From NCBI RefSeq assembly GCF_902168435.1, contig NZ_LR656166.1:62001-126000 (forward strand): 64,000 bases of DNA, written 5' to 3'. Both the position numbers and the translations under genes were made by a program. The notes beneath the pieces are model-generated. The model saw nothing but the letters and a program-made list of their open reading frames with translations, was not told the DNA's origin and searched no databases. How positions within the stretch are numbered: position 1 is the first letter of the stretch; each line of letters begins with the position of its first letter. Below are positions 29,109-38,059 of this stretch, in pieces. Source of the DNA: Bacillus marasmi (GTDB lineage Bacteria; Bacillota; Bacilli; Bacillales; Cytobacillaceae).

Positions 29109-29951
29109 ATGTATTTAACAATTGATGGAATTGAAAAGACTTTTATTAATGATAAAAAGGAAAAAGTAAAAGTACTTGATGGTATAAATTTAGAAGTTGA
29201 AAAAGGGAGCTTTGTTTCGATAGTAGGCCCATCAGGATGTGGGAAATCCACATTATTATACTTAATCGCAGGACTTGATCAGGCAGATAAAGGAGAAATT
29301 CGCATTTTGGACAAAAATGTAACAAAGCCTGGACCAGATCGTGTGGTTGTGTTTCAAGAGGCTGGTTTGTTTCCGTGGTTAACGGTTCTTGAAAATGTTA
29401 CATATGGTCTTAAACTTAAAAACTTGCCAAAAGATGAAGCAAAGGCCAAAGCACTTGAGGTACTTAAAATGGTTCATTTAAGTAAATATGTGAATTCCTA
29501 TCCGCATCAGCTTTCTGGGGGAATGAAACAACGGGTTGCAATTGCAAGAGCACTTGTAATGGAGCCAGATATTTTATTAATGGACGAACCATTTTCTGCA
29601 TTAGATGAACAAACTAGAATGGTACTTCACAAAGAGTTATTGGAAATTTGGCGGAAAACAAAGGTGACGATTTTCTTCGTAACTCATAACATTCGTGAAG
29701 CAGTGCTACTTTCAGAAAAGGTTGTCGTGTTTGCGACTCGCCCAGGAAAAATAAAAGAAACGGTTCATATTAGAACGATGCAGGATGGCATAATGCCTGA
29801 TAGTGTGACCTTAAATAAAGAGCAAAGAATCCTAACAATTTTACAGGAAGAAATAGAGAAGGTATTGAAGGAGGAGATGGGCGATGACTACAGCTTTAAG
29901 ACGGATCATATTCATCGCGGTGATAGCGATAATATGGGAAGTTACATCTAG
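29109..29951 (+). CDS. ABC transporter ATPase, SsuB/TauB/NrtD-like
   Basis: A 280-residue ATPase of the nitrate/sulfonate/taurine uptake family. Walker A is GPSGCGKST (residues 37-45), the signature LSGGMKQRVAIARAL near 138-152, Walker B ILLMDEPFSALDE near 157-169 and the switch His in FFVTHNIREAV. GAGGTGAG precedes the ATG. The coding region overlaps the permease start by 68 bases, ending in a short alternate tail, so the two are tightly coupled. Together with the next two genes it forms a complete importer. Confidence 0.88.
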   Translation: MYLTIDGIEKTFINDKKEKVKVLDGINLEVEKGSFVSIVGPSGCGKSTLLYLIAGLDQADKGEIRILDKNVTKPGPDRVVVFQEAGLFPWLTVLENVTYGLKLKNLPKDEAKAKALEVLKMVHLSKYVNSYPHQLSGGMKQRVAIARALVMEPDILLMDEPFSALDEQTRMVLHKELLEIWRKTKVTIFFVTHNIREAVLLSEKVVVFATRPGKIKETVHIRTMQDGIMPDSVTLNKEQRILTILQEEIEKVLKEEMGDDYSFKTDHIHRGDSDNMGSYI

Positions 29952-30639
29952 AACTTCCAGCCTACCAGATTTTATGTTTCCAAGCTTAACTCAAGTGTTT
30001 GAAACATTATATAACGGCCTCATTAGCGGACAAATCACCGCTGCGGTAGGAAAAAGTATCGGACGGATTTTAATTGGTTTTTCAATTGCTATTATCCTCG
30101 GACTTATTATGGGTTATTTTATTTGGCGCTATAAATTGGTCGAAGATACATTAGGGTTTCTTGTAACAGCACTCCAATCCATTCCAAGTATTGTCTGGTT
30201 CCCGCTTGCGATTATCTGGTTTGGACTAAATGATTTTTCAATCCTGTTTATCGTTACAATTGGTGCGACATGGACGATGACTACAAACGCAACAAGTGGT
30301 TTTAAAAATGTTCCGCCACTCTATCAGCGAGTAGCGAAGGTATATGGTTCTACAGGTTTTCATTTTATCAGAACTGTCATATTACCAGCATCAGTGCCGC
30401 AGCTCATTTCCGGACTACGAGTCGCATGGGCATTCTCATGGCGGGCATTGATGGCAGGTGAACTACTTGGCGGCGGTGGAGGTCTTGGTCAATTATTAGA
30501 AATGGGCCGTTCATTAGGACAGATGGATCTAGTCCTGTCGGTTATGTTTATCATCGCTATCATTGGTACATTGGTTGATAATGTTGTCTTTACCCGTTTA
30601 GAACGCAACGTTCAAACAAAATGGGGCGTAAAACGTTAA
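29884..30639 (+). CDS. ABC transporter permease, SsuC/TauC-like
   Basis: A 251-residue inner-membrane permease with about six helices. The cytosolic EAA-type coupling loop reads FKNVPPLYQRVAKVYGSTG..., followed by LPASVPQLISGLRVAWAFSWRALMAGEL, the standard SsuC/TauC signature. GGAGGAG lies eight bases before the ATG, within the end of the ATPase gene. It is one of three genes in an importer operon; a homodimer of this permease is expected. Confidence 0.88.
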   Translation: MTTALRRIIFIAVIAIIWEVTSRTSSLPDFMFPSLTQVFETLYNGLISGQITAAVGKSIGRILIGFSIAIILGLIMGYFIWRYKLVEDTLGFLVTALQSIPSIVWFPLAIIWFGLNDFSILFIVTIGATWTMTTNATSGFKNVPPLYQRVAKVYGSTGFHFIRTVILPASVPQLISGLRVAWAFSWRALMAGELLGGGGGLGQLLEMGRSLGQMDLVLSVMFIIAIIGTLVDNVVFTRLERNVQTKWGVKR

Positions 30640-30668
30640 TATTTTTATTTAAAAAAGGAGAAGAGACT

Positions 30669-31691
30669 ATGTTGAAAAAATCTTGGGTTTACGTTTTGAT
30701 TTCAGCACTATTAATTGGAGTATTAGCAGGTTGCGGTGCAGCCGATGAAACGAAAGAAAACAATGCAAGCAGTGACGGTGAAAAGAAAACCGTAAAAATT
30801 GGCTACTTTCCAAACTTAACGCATATTGCCACAATCGTAGCACTCGAAAAAGGCTATTTTAAAGAATCCTTTGGTGAAAATGTAACAATTGAAACAAAAA
30901 CGGTAACAAACGGTGGTTTATTTATGGAAGCAATGGCTACAAAAGCAATTGATGTCGGCACAGTCGGTCCTGGTCCGTTATTAAATTTCTATGTGAAAAA
31001 TAAAGAATATCATATTATTTCAGGAGCAGTTAATGGCGGGGCAGTGTTAGTAGCTAGAGACGGAGCAGGCATTAAAGAATTAAAAGACTTTGATGGTAAA
31101 AAAGTAGCGATTCCTGTTGTCGGAAGCACACAAGATGTTATGCTGAGAAAAGCGCTTAAGGATGCAGGTTTAAAAGCGAAAACTAGCGGAGGAACTGTTG
31201 ATTTATTTGCAGCAGCACCAGCGGATACCGCTACATTATTCGTACAAAAATCAGTTGATGGAGCAGCAACTCAAGAGCCTTGGGGCTATGTTTTAGAAAA
31301 CCAAGCTAACGGTAAATTAATTCTAGATTGGGACGAGTTTGCTTGGGGTAAAGAATCAACAAACACAGTTGTCGCAGCACGCAATGATTTCTTGAAAAAA
31401 ACGGATTTAACGAAATCCTATTTAGAAGCTCATAAAAAAGCAGTTGAATTTATCAAAGAAAATCCTGAAGAAGCACAAGAGGTTGTTATCGCGCATCTAA
31501 AAGAGTTAACGGGTAAAGAATTAAATAAAGATGAAGTTAAAGCAGCATTCTCTCGTCTTGAAGTGACGACTGAGGTGAACGAAAAGGTTATTCAAGAAAT
31601 GGCTGACATTAGTAAGGAAGCTGGATATATTCCAAGCAATAAAATTGATGGTATGATTGACCTAAGTATTTTAAAAGATGTTTCAAAATAA
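30669..31691 (+). CDS. Substrate-binding lipoprotein, SsuA/NMT1-like
   Basis: A 340-residue receptor anchored by a lipobox (LIGVLAGC, Cys at about residue 22). After a short acidic linker the NMT1/SsuA fold begins with KIGYFPNLTHIATIVALEKGYF and continues with FMEAMATKAIDVGTVGPGPLL and DGKKVAIPVVGSTQDVMLRKAL. Start is ATG 30669, eight bases after AAAGGAG; the upstream frame overlaps the permease. Family substrates include sulfonates, taurine, nitrate and pyrimidines; no monooxygenase (ssuD/tauD) or nitrate reductase lies next to it, so the ligand is undecided. A terminator follows. Confidence 0.88.
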   Translation: MLKKSWVYVLISALLIGVLAGCGAADETKENNASSDGEKKTVKIGYFPNLTHIATIVALEKGYFKESFGENVTIETKTVTNGGLFMEAMATKAIDVGTVGPGPLLNFYVKNKEYHIISGAVNGGAVLVARDGAGIKELKDFDGKKVAIPVVGSTQDVMLRKALKDAGLKAKTSGGTVDLFAAAPADTATLFVQKSVDGAATQEPWGYVLENQANGKLILDWDEFAWGKESTNTVVAARNDFLKKTDLTKSYLEAHKKAVEFIKENPEEAQEVVIAHLKELTGKELNKDEVKAAFSRLEVTTEVNEKVIQEMADISKEAGYIPSNKIDGMIDLSILKDVSK

Positions 31692-31707
31692 TAAATCGTT
31701 AAAACAG

Positions 31708-31738
31708 AAGGCTAAAGAGTGATTCTTTAGCCTTTTTC
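31708..31738 (+). terminator. Terminator of the SsuABC-like operon
   Basis: AAGGCTAAAGA pairs with TCTTTAGCCTT and is followed by T's. Confidence 0.85.
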
Positions 31739-31985
31739 CTTTTTGCCAGGAGAAATCTCTTGTTGAGTGTTGGCTTTGTATTTATTACGAAATTAAGAAC
31801 TAAAAAGGAAATGTTGTTAAAATTTTTTTGTAAGCGTTAAAATTTTATTGGAATATTATTATGTCTGTGTTATTCTACAACAAGTGAGAATGATATTTCG
31901 AAATAACATCTGGTATATCAATCTCGAAGGCTTCAAAAATTTTTTTAATCTATATGTAATCGTTTTCAATGGAGTGATGATGAAT

Positions 31986-32663
31986 ATGGAAGTCGACGAT
32001 AATACTCAAATTTTTGATCATGCTATTCGGACAGCAGATATGCTGGTAACAATGTTTGGCAGTAACTGTGAAGTGGTGGTTCATGATTTTAAAAACTTAA
32101 AAAAATCATTAATTCACATAGCGGGAAACGTTACAGGAAGAAAAATTGGTTCACCATCTACAGACTTAATACTATCTGAACTGAAGAAAAACCCAGCGGA
32201 CATTGAGGATATTCCTAATTATAAAACTCAATCCCAAAAAGGGAATATGATGAAATCATCTACTGTTTTTCTTCGGGATAGAAAACAGAGCGTTATTGGT
32301 GCGCTTTGCATTAATTACGACGTTACACAAATGATGTTATTTTCAGCAGATATGGAGCAATTCCTTTCGTTTGATAGTAATCATCATATGAAATCTGAGA
32401 ACTTCTATTCAACAGTTCAAGATGTCATTCAAGATATGGTCGACCAAGTATTATTAAAGTTTAAAAAGGCGCCAGCAACCTTGAGTCTAGACGAAAAGAT
32501 CGAATGTGTAGGAATGCTAGAGGAAAAAGGAGCTTTTTTAATAAAAGGTTCAACAGAATATCTAGCATCAGTTCTAGGAGTTTCCAAGTTTACAATCTAT
32601 AACTATCTCAATAAGATTAGGGCTCAGAACGAATATCACTTAGAAAACCAAGTAAAAACATAG
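31986..32663 (+). CDS. YheO/DauR-type transcriptional regulator
   Basis: A 225-residue regulator with an N-terminal PAS-like YheO domain (about 10-120; GSNCEVVVHDF, HIAGNVTGRKIGSPSTDLIL, SVIGALCINYDVT) and a C-terminal helix-turn-helix (about 175-215; LIKGSTEYLASVLGVSKFTIYNYLNKIRA). DauR-like members control amino-acid or dicarbonyl catabolism; E. coli DauR regulates D-arginine use. I use ATG 31986 after GGAGTG; ATGs at 31977 and 31980 are also possible, whereas the long upstream frame lacks a site. It lies just ahead of an EIIC-like gene and serine dehydratase genes, so it probably controls that cluster. Confidence 0.85.
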   Translation: MEVDDNTQIFDHAIRTADMLVTMFGSNCEVVVHDFKNLKKSLIHIAGNVTGRKIGSPSTDLILSELKKNPADIEDIPNYKTQSQKGNMMKSSTVFLRDRKQSVIGALCINYDVTQMMLFSADMEQFLSFDSNHHMKSENFYSTVQDVIQDMVDQVLLKFKKAPATLSLDEKIECVGMLEEKGAFLIKGSTEYLASVLGVSKFTIYNYLNKIRAQNEYHLENQVKT

Positions 32664-32702
32664 TTAAACAAAGAATTGTACTAACATACAGGGAGAGACA
32701 TC

Positions 32703-33749
32703 ATGGAGATTATTAAAGGTACCGCACTACTATTATTGGTTTTAGGATTATTTTCATTATTTAGCTATAAAGCACCAAAAGGAATGAAGGCAATGGCTGC
32801 TCTTGCGGGTGCCGCTTGTGCAGCTTTCCTCGTTGAAGCGTTTCAATTGTTTGTAGGTGGAGATTTATTAGGAATCAAATTTCTTGGAGAAGTAGGGACT
32901 GCCGCGGGTAGTATGGGCGGTGTTGCAGCAGCAGCTTTAGTTGCACTCGCAGTTGGAGTTTCTCCAGTATATGCATTATTACTTGGAGTGAGCTGTGCTG
33001 GACTTGGACTTCTACCAGGATTTATCGCAGGTTATTTAGTGGCATTTCTAGTGAAACTCATCGAAAAGAAAGTCCCAGGTGGACTTGACCTAATCGTTAT
33101 TATTATTTTCTGTGCCCCATTAGTACGTTTTATCGGGGAATTAATGGTACCAGTAGTAAATGCAACATTGCTTAATATCGGAGGAATTATTACCGAAACA
33201 GCTAATAGTAATCCAATCTTAATGGGAATCATTTTAGGTGGAGTTATTACTGTCGTAGCCACTGCACCGCTTAGCTCAATGGCGTTAACAGCCATGCTTG
33301 GTTTAACAGGTATGCCAATGGCGGTTGGTGCTTTGGCTGTATTCGGATCTTCCTTCATGAACTATGTTTTATTTGATCGTATGAAGTTTGGTGATAGAAG
33401 GACGACAATCTCTGTAGCGATTGAACCATTAACTCAAGCGCACATCATTTCAGCCAATCCGATTCCTGTTTATGTAACGAACTTTATTGGTGGAGCAGGT
33501 GCTGGTGTCGTGATTGCTTTATCAGGTTTGATAAATAACGCAACAGGTACGGCTACTCCGATTGCTGGATTAGCTGTAATGTACGGGTTTAACGACCCAA
33601 TGAAGGTAACACTTGTGGCTTTAGCATGTGCAGCAATTGGTTTAGCAAGTGGATTCTTAGGTTCTATTATCTTTAAAAACTATAAGATTAAAACGGTTGA
33701 TCAATTAAATCAGATTGAAAGCGAAAAAGAAGAATTATTAGCAAGTTAA
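32703..33749 (+). CDS. PTS EIIC type-2-like membrane protein, possible serine transporter
   Basis: A 348-residue, Gly/Ala-rich membrane protein with about ten helices, resembling the PTS_EIIC_2 family (PF13303). Conserved stretches include AAGSMGGVAAAALVALAVG, GFIAGYLVAFLVKLIEKKVP, IEPLTQAHIISANPIPVYVT and a GLAVMYGF segment. No IIA or IIB gene lies nearby, and the following genes encode L-serine dehydratase. I infer, without proof, that it imports serine or a related amino acid rather than a sugar. GGGAGAG precedes the ATG. It is separated from sdaAB by 166 bases holding a structured element. Confidence 0.8.
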   Translation: MEIIKGTALLLLVLGLFSLFSYKAPKGMKAMAALAGAACAAFLVEAFQLFVGGDLLGIKFLGEVGTAAGSMGGVAAAALVALAVGVSPVYALLLGVSCAGLGLLPGFIAGYLVAFLVKLIEKKVPGGLDLIVIIIFCAPLVRFIGELMVPVVNATLLNIGGIITETANSNPILMGIILGGVITVVATAPLSSMALTAMLGLTGMPMAVGALAVFGSSFMNYVLFDRMKFGDRRTTISVAIEPLTQAHIISANPIPVYVTNFIGGAGAGVVIALSGLINNATGTATPIAGLAVMYGFNDPMKVTLVALACAAIGLASGFLGSIIFKNYKIKTVDQLNQIESEKEELLAS

Positions 33750-33790
33750 TTTAGCGATTTCTCATAATATATTAAAAAATAACAAAACTG

Positions 33791-33859
33791 GGCAGTTGTC
33801 CAATCCTTACCATTTCGATTGTGATTCGATTCGAAAATCGTAAGGGGAGGGGAACTGCC
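33791..33859 (+). promoter_or_regulatory. Symmetric stem-loop in the sdaAB leader
   Basis: GGCAGTT (33791-33797) pairs with AACTGCC (33853-33859). After a seven-by-seven internal loop, CCTTAC pairs with GTAAGG and ATTT-CGA continues the stem to a small apical loop. There is no T-tract, so it is not a simple terminator. It may be an mRNA processing site, a protein-binding leader or an unrecognised sensor. Confidence 0.45.
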
Positions 33860-33915
33860 TGTCAATTTTGAAAAGTATGGGTTTATTACCCTTTCATATA
33901 TAAGGAGTGTTTGCG

Positions 33916-34578
33916 ATGATGAAATATCGGTCTGCTTTTGACATCATTGGTCCGGTGATGATTGGACCATCTAGTTCACATACAGCTGGTGCAGCTCGAA
34001 TTGGTCGAATTGCACGTACATTATTTGAAAAACAGCCGAATAAGGCGGTCATTTCATTATATGGTTCCTTTGCCAAAACATATAAAGGCCATGGGACAGA
34101 CTTAGCTCTAGTTGCTGGTCTATTAGATTTTGATACATTTGATGAAAGAATTCCAAACTCGTTAGAAATTGCAGAAATGGTTGGAATGGAAGTGGTTTTT
34201 CGGGAGGAAAAGGCCGTTCCTGAACATCCGAATACTGTGAAAATCAACCTATCTGATGATGATTCGGAAATTGAAATCATTGGGATTTCGATTGGTGGCG
34301 GAACGATTGAAATTACGGAAATTAATTCATTTAAGCTTAAATTATCTGGTGACCCAGCCATCCTCGTCATTCATCGTGATCGATATGGCATTGTAAGCTC
34401 TGTTACAACAGTTCTATCTCAATATAAAATAAACATCGGTCATATGGAAGTTTCTCGTAAAGAAAAAGGTGAAATGGCGATCATGGTGATTGAGGTTGAC
34501 CAAAAAATTGAGGATGACGTAATGAATGAGCTGAAAATGCTTGAAGACGTAAAGCGAGTCATCCGCATGGTCGAATAA
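33916..34578 (+). CDS. sdaAB: L-serine dehydratase, iron-sulfur type, beta subunit
   Basis: A 220-residue subunit of the Fe-S enzyme that deaminates L-serine to pyruvate and ammonia. The N-terminal domain starts YRSAFDIIGPVMIGPSSSHTAGAARIG, a hallmark of the family; SSSHT lines the active site. A C-terminal ACT domain (about 148-220, ILVIHRDRYGIVSSVTTVLS) should bind serine for regulation. ATG 33916 is used because AAGGAG ends eight bases before it. The alpha subunit follows 77 bases later. The EIIC-like gene and YheO-type regulator upstream suggest one serine-use unit. Confidence 0.93.
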   Translation: MMKYRSAFDIIGPVMIGPSSSHTAGAARIGRIARTLFEKQPNKAVISLYGSFAKTYKGHGTDLALVAGLLDFDTFDERIPNSLEIAEMVGMEVVFREEKAVPEHPNTVKINLSDDDSEIEIIGISIGGGTIEITEINSFKLKLSGDPAILVIHRDRYGIVSSVTTVLSQYKINIGHMEVSRKEKGEMAIMVIEVDQKIEDDVMNELKMLEDVKRVIRMVE

Positions 34579-34654
34579 CAACGAGGGAAACAACAAACAT
34601 CGATACTAGTTATCAAACTAGTTACACATAATCAAGGCATCAGGAGGACACATC

Positions 34655-35560
34655 ATGTTTCGAAATGTAGCAGAACTTGTTAAGTTAGCCCAATTAGATA
34701 GAGTGAAAATCGCTGAAATTATGATTAGGCAGGAAATTGAAATATCAGGACTTTCACGGGACGAAATTATTTCAAAGATGGATTTTAATTTAACCGTTAT
34801 GGAGGAAGCAGTCGAGCGAGGCTTAAAGGGAGTTCAATCAAGGACAGGCTTAACTGGCGGTGATGCCGTTTTACTGCAAAACTACATTAATAGTGGAAAA
34901 TCATTATCTGGAACGCTTTTATTGGATGCGGTCAGTAAAGCAGTCGCCACAAATGAAGTGAACGCTGCAATGGGGACAGTCTGCGCTACTCCGACAGCTG
35001 GGTCGGCTGGGGTCGTTCCAGGTACATTATTTGCGGTAAAGAATCAGTTGAATCCAACACGATATGAGATGATTGAATTTTTATTTACAGCAGCAGCATT
35101 CGGTTTTGTTGTCGCTAATAATGCTTCTATTTCAGGGGCAGCCGGGGGGTGTCAAGCAGAAGTAGGCTCGGCTGCCGGAATGGCCGCGGCTGCAATTGTT
35201 GAAATGGCAGGTGGCACACCGCAACAATCAGCAGAAGCAATGGCAATTACTTTAAAGAATATGCTTGGATTAGTATGTGATCCTGTTGCTGGCCTTGTAG
35301 AAGTGCCCTGCGTGAAGCGAAATGCCATGGGGGCTTCCAATGCATTGACAGCAGCCGATATGGCTTTAGCTGGAATCACCAGCAGAATCCCGTGTGATGA
35401 AGTCATCAGCGCGATGTATGAAATTGGTCAGTCAATGCCAGCGGCTTTAAGGGAAACCGCTGAAGGGGGACTTGCTGCAACTCCAACTGGACGTAAGCTT
35501 GAAGCAGAAATTTTTGGTACACCAAAACCAAGATTGGTTGATTACCTTGTGACGAATTGA
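34655..35560 (+). CDS. sdaAA: L-serine dehydratase, iron-sulfur type, alpha subunit
   Basis: A 301-residue subunit carrying the [4Fe-4S] ligands and completing the active site with SdaAB. Conserved segments are RTGLTGGDAVLLQNYI, MGTVCATPTAGSAGVVPG, SISGAAGGCQAEVGSA and GLVCDPVAGLVEVPCVKRNA; the cysteines in the last three fit cluster ligands. The C-terminus ends with the cysteine-poor PTGRKLEAEIFG tail common in Bacillus. AGGAGG precedes the ATG. A strong terminator closes the operon. Confidence 0.93.
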   Translation: MFRNVAELVKLAQLDRVKIAEIMIRQEIEISGLSRDEIISKMDFNLTVMEEAVERGLKGVQSRTGLTGGDAVLLQNYINSGKSLSGTLLLDAVSKAVATNEVNAAMGTVCATPTAGSAGVVPGTLFAVKNQLNPTRYEMIEFLFTAAAFGFVVANNASISGAAGGCQAEVGSAAGMAAAAIVEMAGGTPQQSAEAMAITLKNMLGLVCDPVAGLVEVPCVKRNAMGASNALTAADMALAGITSRIPCDEVISAMYEIGQSMPAALRETAEGGLAATPTGRKLEAEIFGTPKPRLVDYLVTN

Positions 35561-35573
35561 GAAGATTTTCATG

Positions 35574-35609
35574 GAGTGGATATTCTTATTGAATATCCAC
35601 TCTTTTTTA
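35574..35609 (+). terminator. Terminator of the sda operon
   Basis: GAGTGGATATTC and GAATATCCACTC pair perfectly around a five-base loop, followed by T6. Confidence 0.9.
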
Positions 35610-35742
35610 TTATGAAAAATAGTGAGTAAGTAGGGGATGCTATTTGGTATATTATCTTGCAGGATTAAAACATCTTTAAAAGTCGAAGCGACTCACTTCT
35701 TAAAAAACTTCTCATAATAAAAAACAAAAGGGGAGATTTATT

Positions 35743-36522
35743 TTGATACCTTCATTTTTTATAGCCCACGGAGCACCGTTGCTAGCAATCGAGAAGAATG
35801 ATTATACACAGTTTTTACAAAAGCTTGGAAAAATATTGCCACGTCCAAAGGCAATCGTGCTGTTTACGGCCCATTGGACATCAGGAACTCAAATGGTTAG
35901 TAATGTAGACGAGTATGAAACGATTCATGATTTTTATGGCTTTCCAGAAGAGATGTACAAAATCAAATATCCTGCCACCGGTGACGCAACGCTGGCGAAT
36001 GAAATTGAGGCGCTATTGTCTCGACACGGAATTCCTTGTGACATAGATTCGAAAAGGGGCCTCGATCATGGAGCATGGGTCGTGCTCAGTATGCTTTATC
36101 CTGATGGGGATATACCGGTCATATCCATGTCGGTTGCCCCTAATTTATCTCCTAGTGAGCAGTACAAAATCGGAAAATCGTTGGCTGACATAAGAGCAAA
36201 GGATGTTTTAGTTATTGCTAGTGGGGGTACCGTTCATAATTTACGCGCCGTACGATTTGGAGAGGAAAATCATATTGACGAGTGGGCTGAGGAGTTTGAA
36301 GATTGGCTTGAACAGCATGTAAAAGTGTGGGATTTACCTTCTTTATTTCAATACCAATCGCTAGCACCCCATGCACAGCATGCTGTCCCTCCGCACGGGG
36401 TGGAGCATTTTATCCCGCTTTTCTATGCGATGGGAGCAGCAGATTCTAATCGAAATGCAAAATTGTTACATCGGAGCTATCGCTATGGAAATCTTAGTCA
36501 TAGTGTTTGGCAATTTGGGTGA
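35743..36522 (+). CDS. DODA-type extradiol aromatic-ring dioxygenase (YgiD-like)
   Basis: A 259-residue LigB-superfamily enzyme. Metal and active-site segments are FFIAHGAPL (residues 5-13), FTAHWTSGTQM near 46, GLDHGAWVVLSMLYP near 107 and SGGTVHNL near 165. Bacterial relatives such as E. coli YgiD cleave 3,4-dihydroxyphenylalanine in vitro; the physiological substrate is usually unknown. Start is a TTG at 35743, seven bases after AGGGGAG. It is followed closely by a DinB-family gene, with which it may be co-transcribed. Confidence 0.88.
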   Translation: MIPSFFIAHGAPLLAIEKNDYTQFLQKLGKILPRPKAIVLFTAHWTSGTQMVSNVDEYETIHDFYGFPEEMYKIKYPATGDATLANEIEALLSRHGIPCDIDSKRGLDHGAWVVLSMLYPDGDIPVISMSVAPNLSPSEQYKIGKSLADIRAKDVLVIASGGTVHNLRAVRFGEENHIDEWAEEFEDWLEQHVKVWDLPSLFQYQSLAPHAQHAVPPHGVEHFIPLFYAMGAADSNRNAKLLHRSYRYGNLSHSVWQFG

Positions 36523-36596
36523 TGAAATCATAAGATTTTAAGTTTATACTATTCTTATAGGTTAAAGGTGATTTAACTGTGGGAGGAGAGAATAGT

Positions 36597-37115
36597 ATGA
36601 ATAATAAGATCGATTCAACTGAATATGGTCCGTATTTTGCCACTTACGTTAAACGTGTCCCTGAAGGTGAAATTATCGAAATTCTATCATCACAATTAAA
36701 GGAAACACTTAAACTGATTCAAGGGCTAAATGAAGATCAAGCCATGTATCGCTACCAGGTTGGAAAGTGGAGTGTGAAGGAAGTAATCGGTCATATGACG
36801 GATACGGAGAGAATCATGGCCTATCGTTTAATGTCTATTGCTCGTGGAGAAACAGCATCTCTTCCTGGTTTTGATGAGCAAAGTTATGTGGAACATGCCA
36901 ATTTTGATCAAATAACTTTAAATGAACTTGGTGAGAATTTTAAAACGGTTCGGGAATCGACGATACAGCTTTTAAAAACATTACCAGAAAGTGCTTGGCA
37001 CAATAGCGGGTCAGCCAACGGAACTCAGGTAACTGTTCGGGCCCTAGCATACATTATTGCCGGTCACGAAATTCATCATCGCAGCATTATTAATGAAAGA
37101 TATATTTCAGGGTGA
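36597..37115 (+). CDS. DinB/YfiT-like four-helix metalloprotein
   Basis: A 172-residue DinB-family protein with the usual three-histidine metal site: GKWSVKEVIGHMTDTERI near residue 55 and IIAGHEIHHRSIINE near residue 152. Family members include bacillithiol- or mycothiol-dependent transferases and many of unknown reaction. The ATG at 36597 follows GGGAGGAG; the GTG at 36579 overlaps that site. It lies 74 bases after the dioxygenase gene. Confidence 0.88.
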   Translation: MNNKIDSTEYGPYFATYVKRVPEGEIIEILSSQLKETLKLIQGLNEDQAMYRYQVGKWSVKEVIGHMTDTERIMAYRLMSIARGETASLPGFDEQSYVEHANFDQITLNELGENFKTVRESTIQLLKTLPESAWHNSGSANGTQVTVRALAYIIAGHEIHHRSIINERYISG

Positions 37116-37142
37116 ACAAGTAATATTTTTTATCAACTATGT

Positions 37143-37190
37143 AATGGTCTTGTATAGGCAAGTGAATATGCCTAACAAGACCATTTTTTC
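37143..37190. terminator. Terminator between dinB-like and cysL genes
   Basis: AATGGTCTTGT (37143-37153) pairs with ACAAGACCATT (37175-37185) and is followed by T's. The right arm includes the last codons of cysL, so it serves both convergent genes. Confidence 0.75.
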
Positions 37191-38059
37191 TTAAGCGCTT
37201 GGATAAAAATTTTTACGTTCTTTTTTTCTTCAAGGATGGGTGAGTATACATAGGATAGAGTCCGGTTAAAGCTTTGGTTATTAAGCTTCAAACTTTTTAA
37301 ATAGCCTTGCTGGAGATCCCTTTGAATAACGCTACCTGATAATAAAGAGATACCGAGACCGTTAATTAATGTTTCTTTTATTCCTTGGGTACTGCTAATC
37401 GTAAGCAACGACTTTACCTTTAATCCATTTGATCGAATCACATGGGAAAGATAATCACGTGTGCCAGAGCCTGATTCTCTTGTTAACCAAACTTGATTTT
37501 GCAAATCCTCAATGGTCACCTCAGATTTACTTGCTAAGTAATGTTGGTTTGACGTGACCAGGAATAATTCATCTTTCATAAATGGTTGAACATTCAAGCT
37601 GGATTCGTTCGTTTGCCCCTCAATCAATCCGATATCCACCTGATACGTTTTAACAAACTGCACAATTTCTTCTGTGTTGCCGATGATGACTCGAAGTTCA
37701 AGCTCAGGGTATGTGGTTTGGATATCAATTAATAACGATGGTAAAATGTACTCACCAATTGTGAAGCTTGCTCCAATTTTTAACTCACCTTTGATTGCAT
37801 GATGATGCTCCAAAATATCCTGCTTTGTTTGTTCGTAAATAGTAATCATTTGCTTGGCGCGATCGTATAATAGTTCCCCGGTTGGCGTGATTTTTAGTGC
37901 CTTTGGGGAACGTTGAACTAATTGAGTTTGAAATTCCTTCTCTAAATTTTTGATATGAAGGCTAACGCTTGGCTGAGACATCAGCAGTATTTCTGCTGTT
38001 TTCGTGAAATTTTTAATCTCCACGAGCGTTACAAATGTCTTTAATGCATCATAAAACAA
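37172..38059 (-). CDS. cysL: LysR-type regulator CysL-like
   Basis: A 295-residue LysR activator. The N-terminal winged helix (FVTLVEIKNFTKTAEILLMSQPSVSLHIKNLEKEFQ, first 60 residues) and the effector domain (GELKIGASFTIGEYILPSLL, VDIGLIEGQTNE, WLTRESGSGTRDYL) closely follow B. subtilis CysL (YwfK). That protein activates cysJI. Its divergent placement 300 bases from cysJ repeats the known regulator-target layout. No new feature marks it as unusual. The 3' end runs into the shared terminator. Confidence 0.92.
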   Translation of the reverse strand: MFYDALKTFVTLVEIKNFTKTAEILLMSQPSVSLHIKNLEKEFQTQLVQRSPKALKITPTGELLYDRAKQMITIYEQTKQDILEHHHAIKGELKIGASFTIGEYILPSLLIDIQTTYPELELRVIIGNTEEIVQFVKTYQVDIGLIEGQTNESSLNVQPFMKDELFLVTSNQHYLASKSEVTIEDLQNQVWLTRESGSGTRDYLSHVIRSNGLKVKSLLTISSTQGIKETLINGLGISLLSGSVIQRDLQQGYLKSLKLNNQSFNRTLSYVYSPILEEKKNVKIFIQALKKKWSC

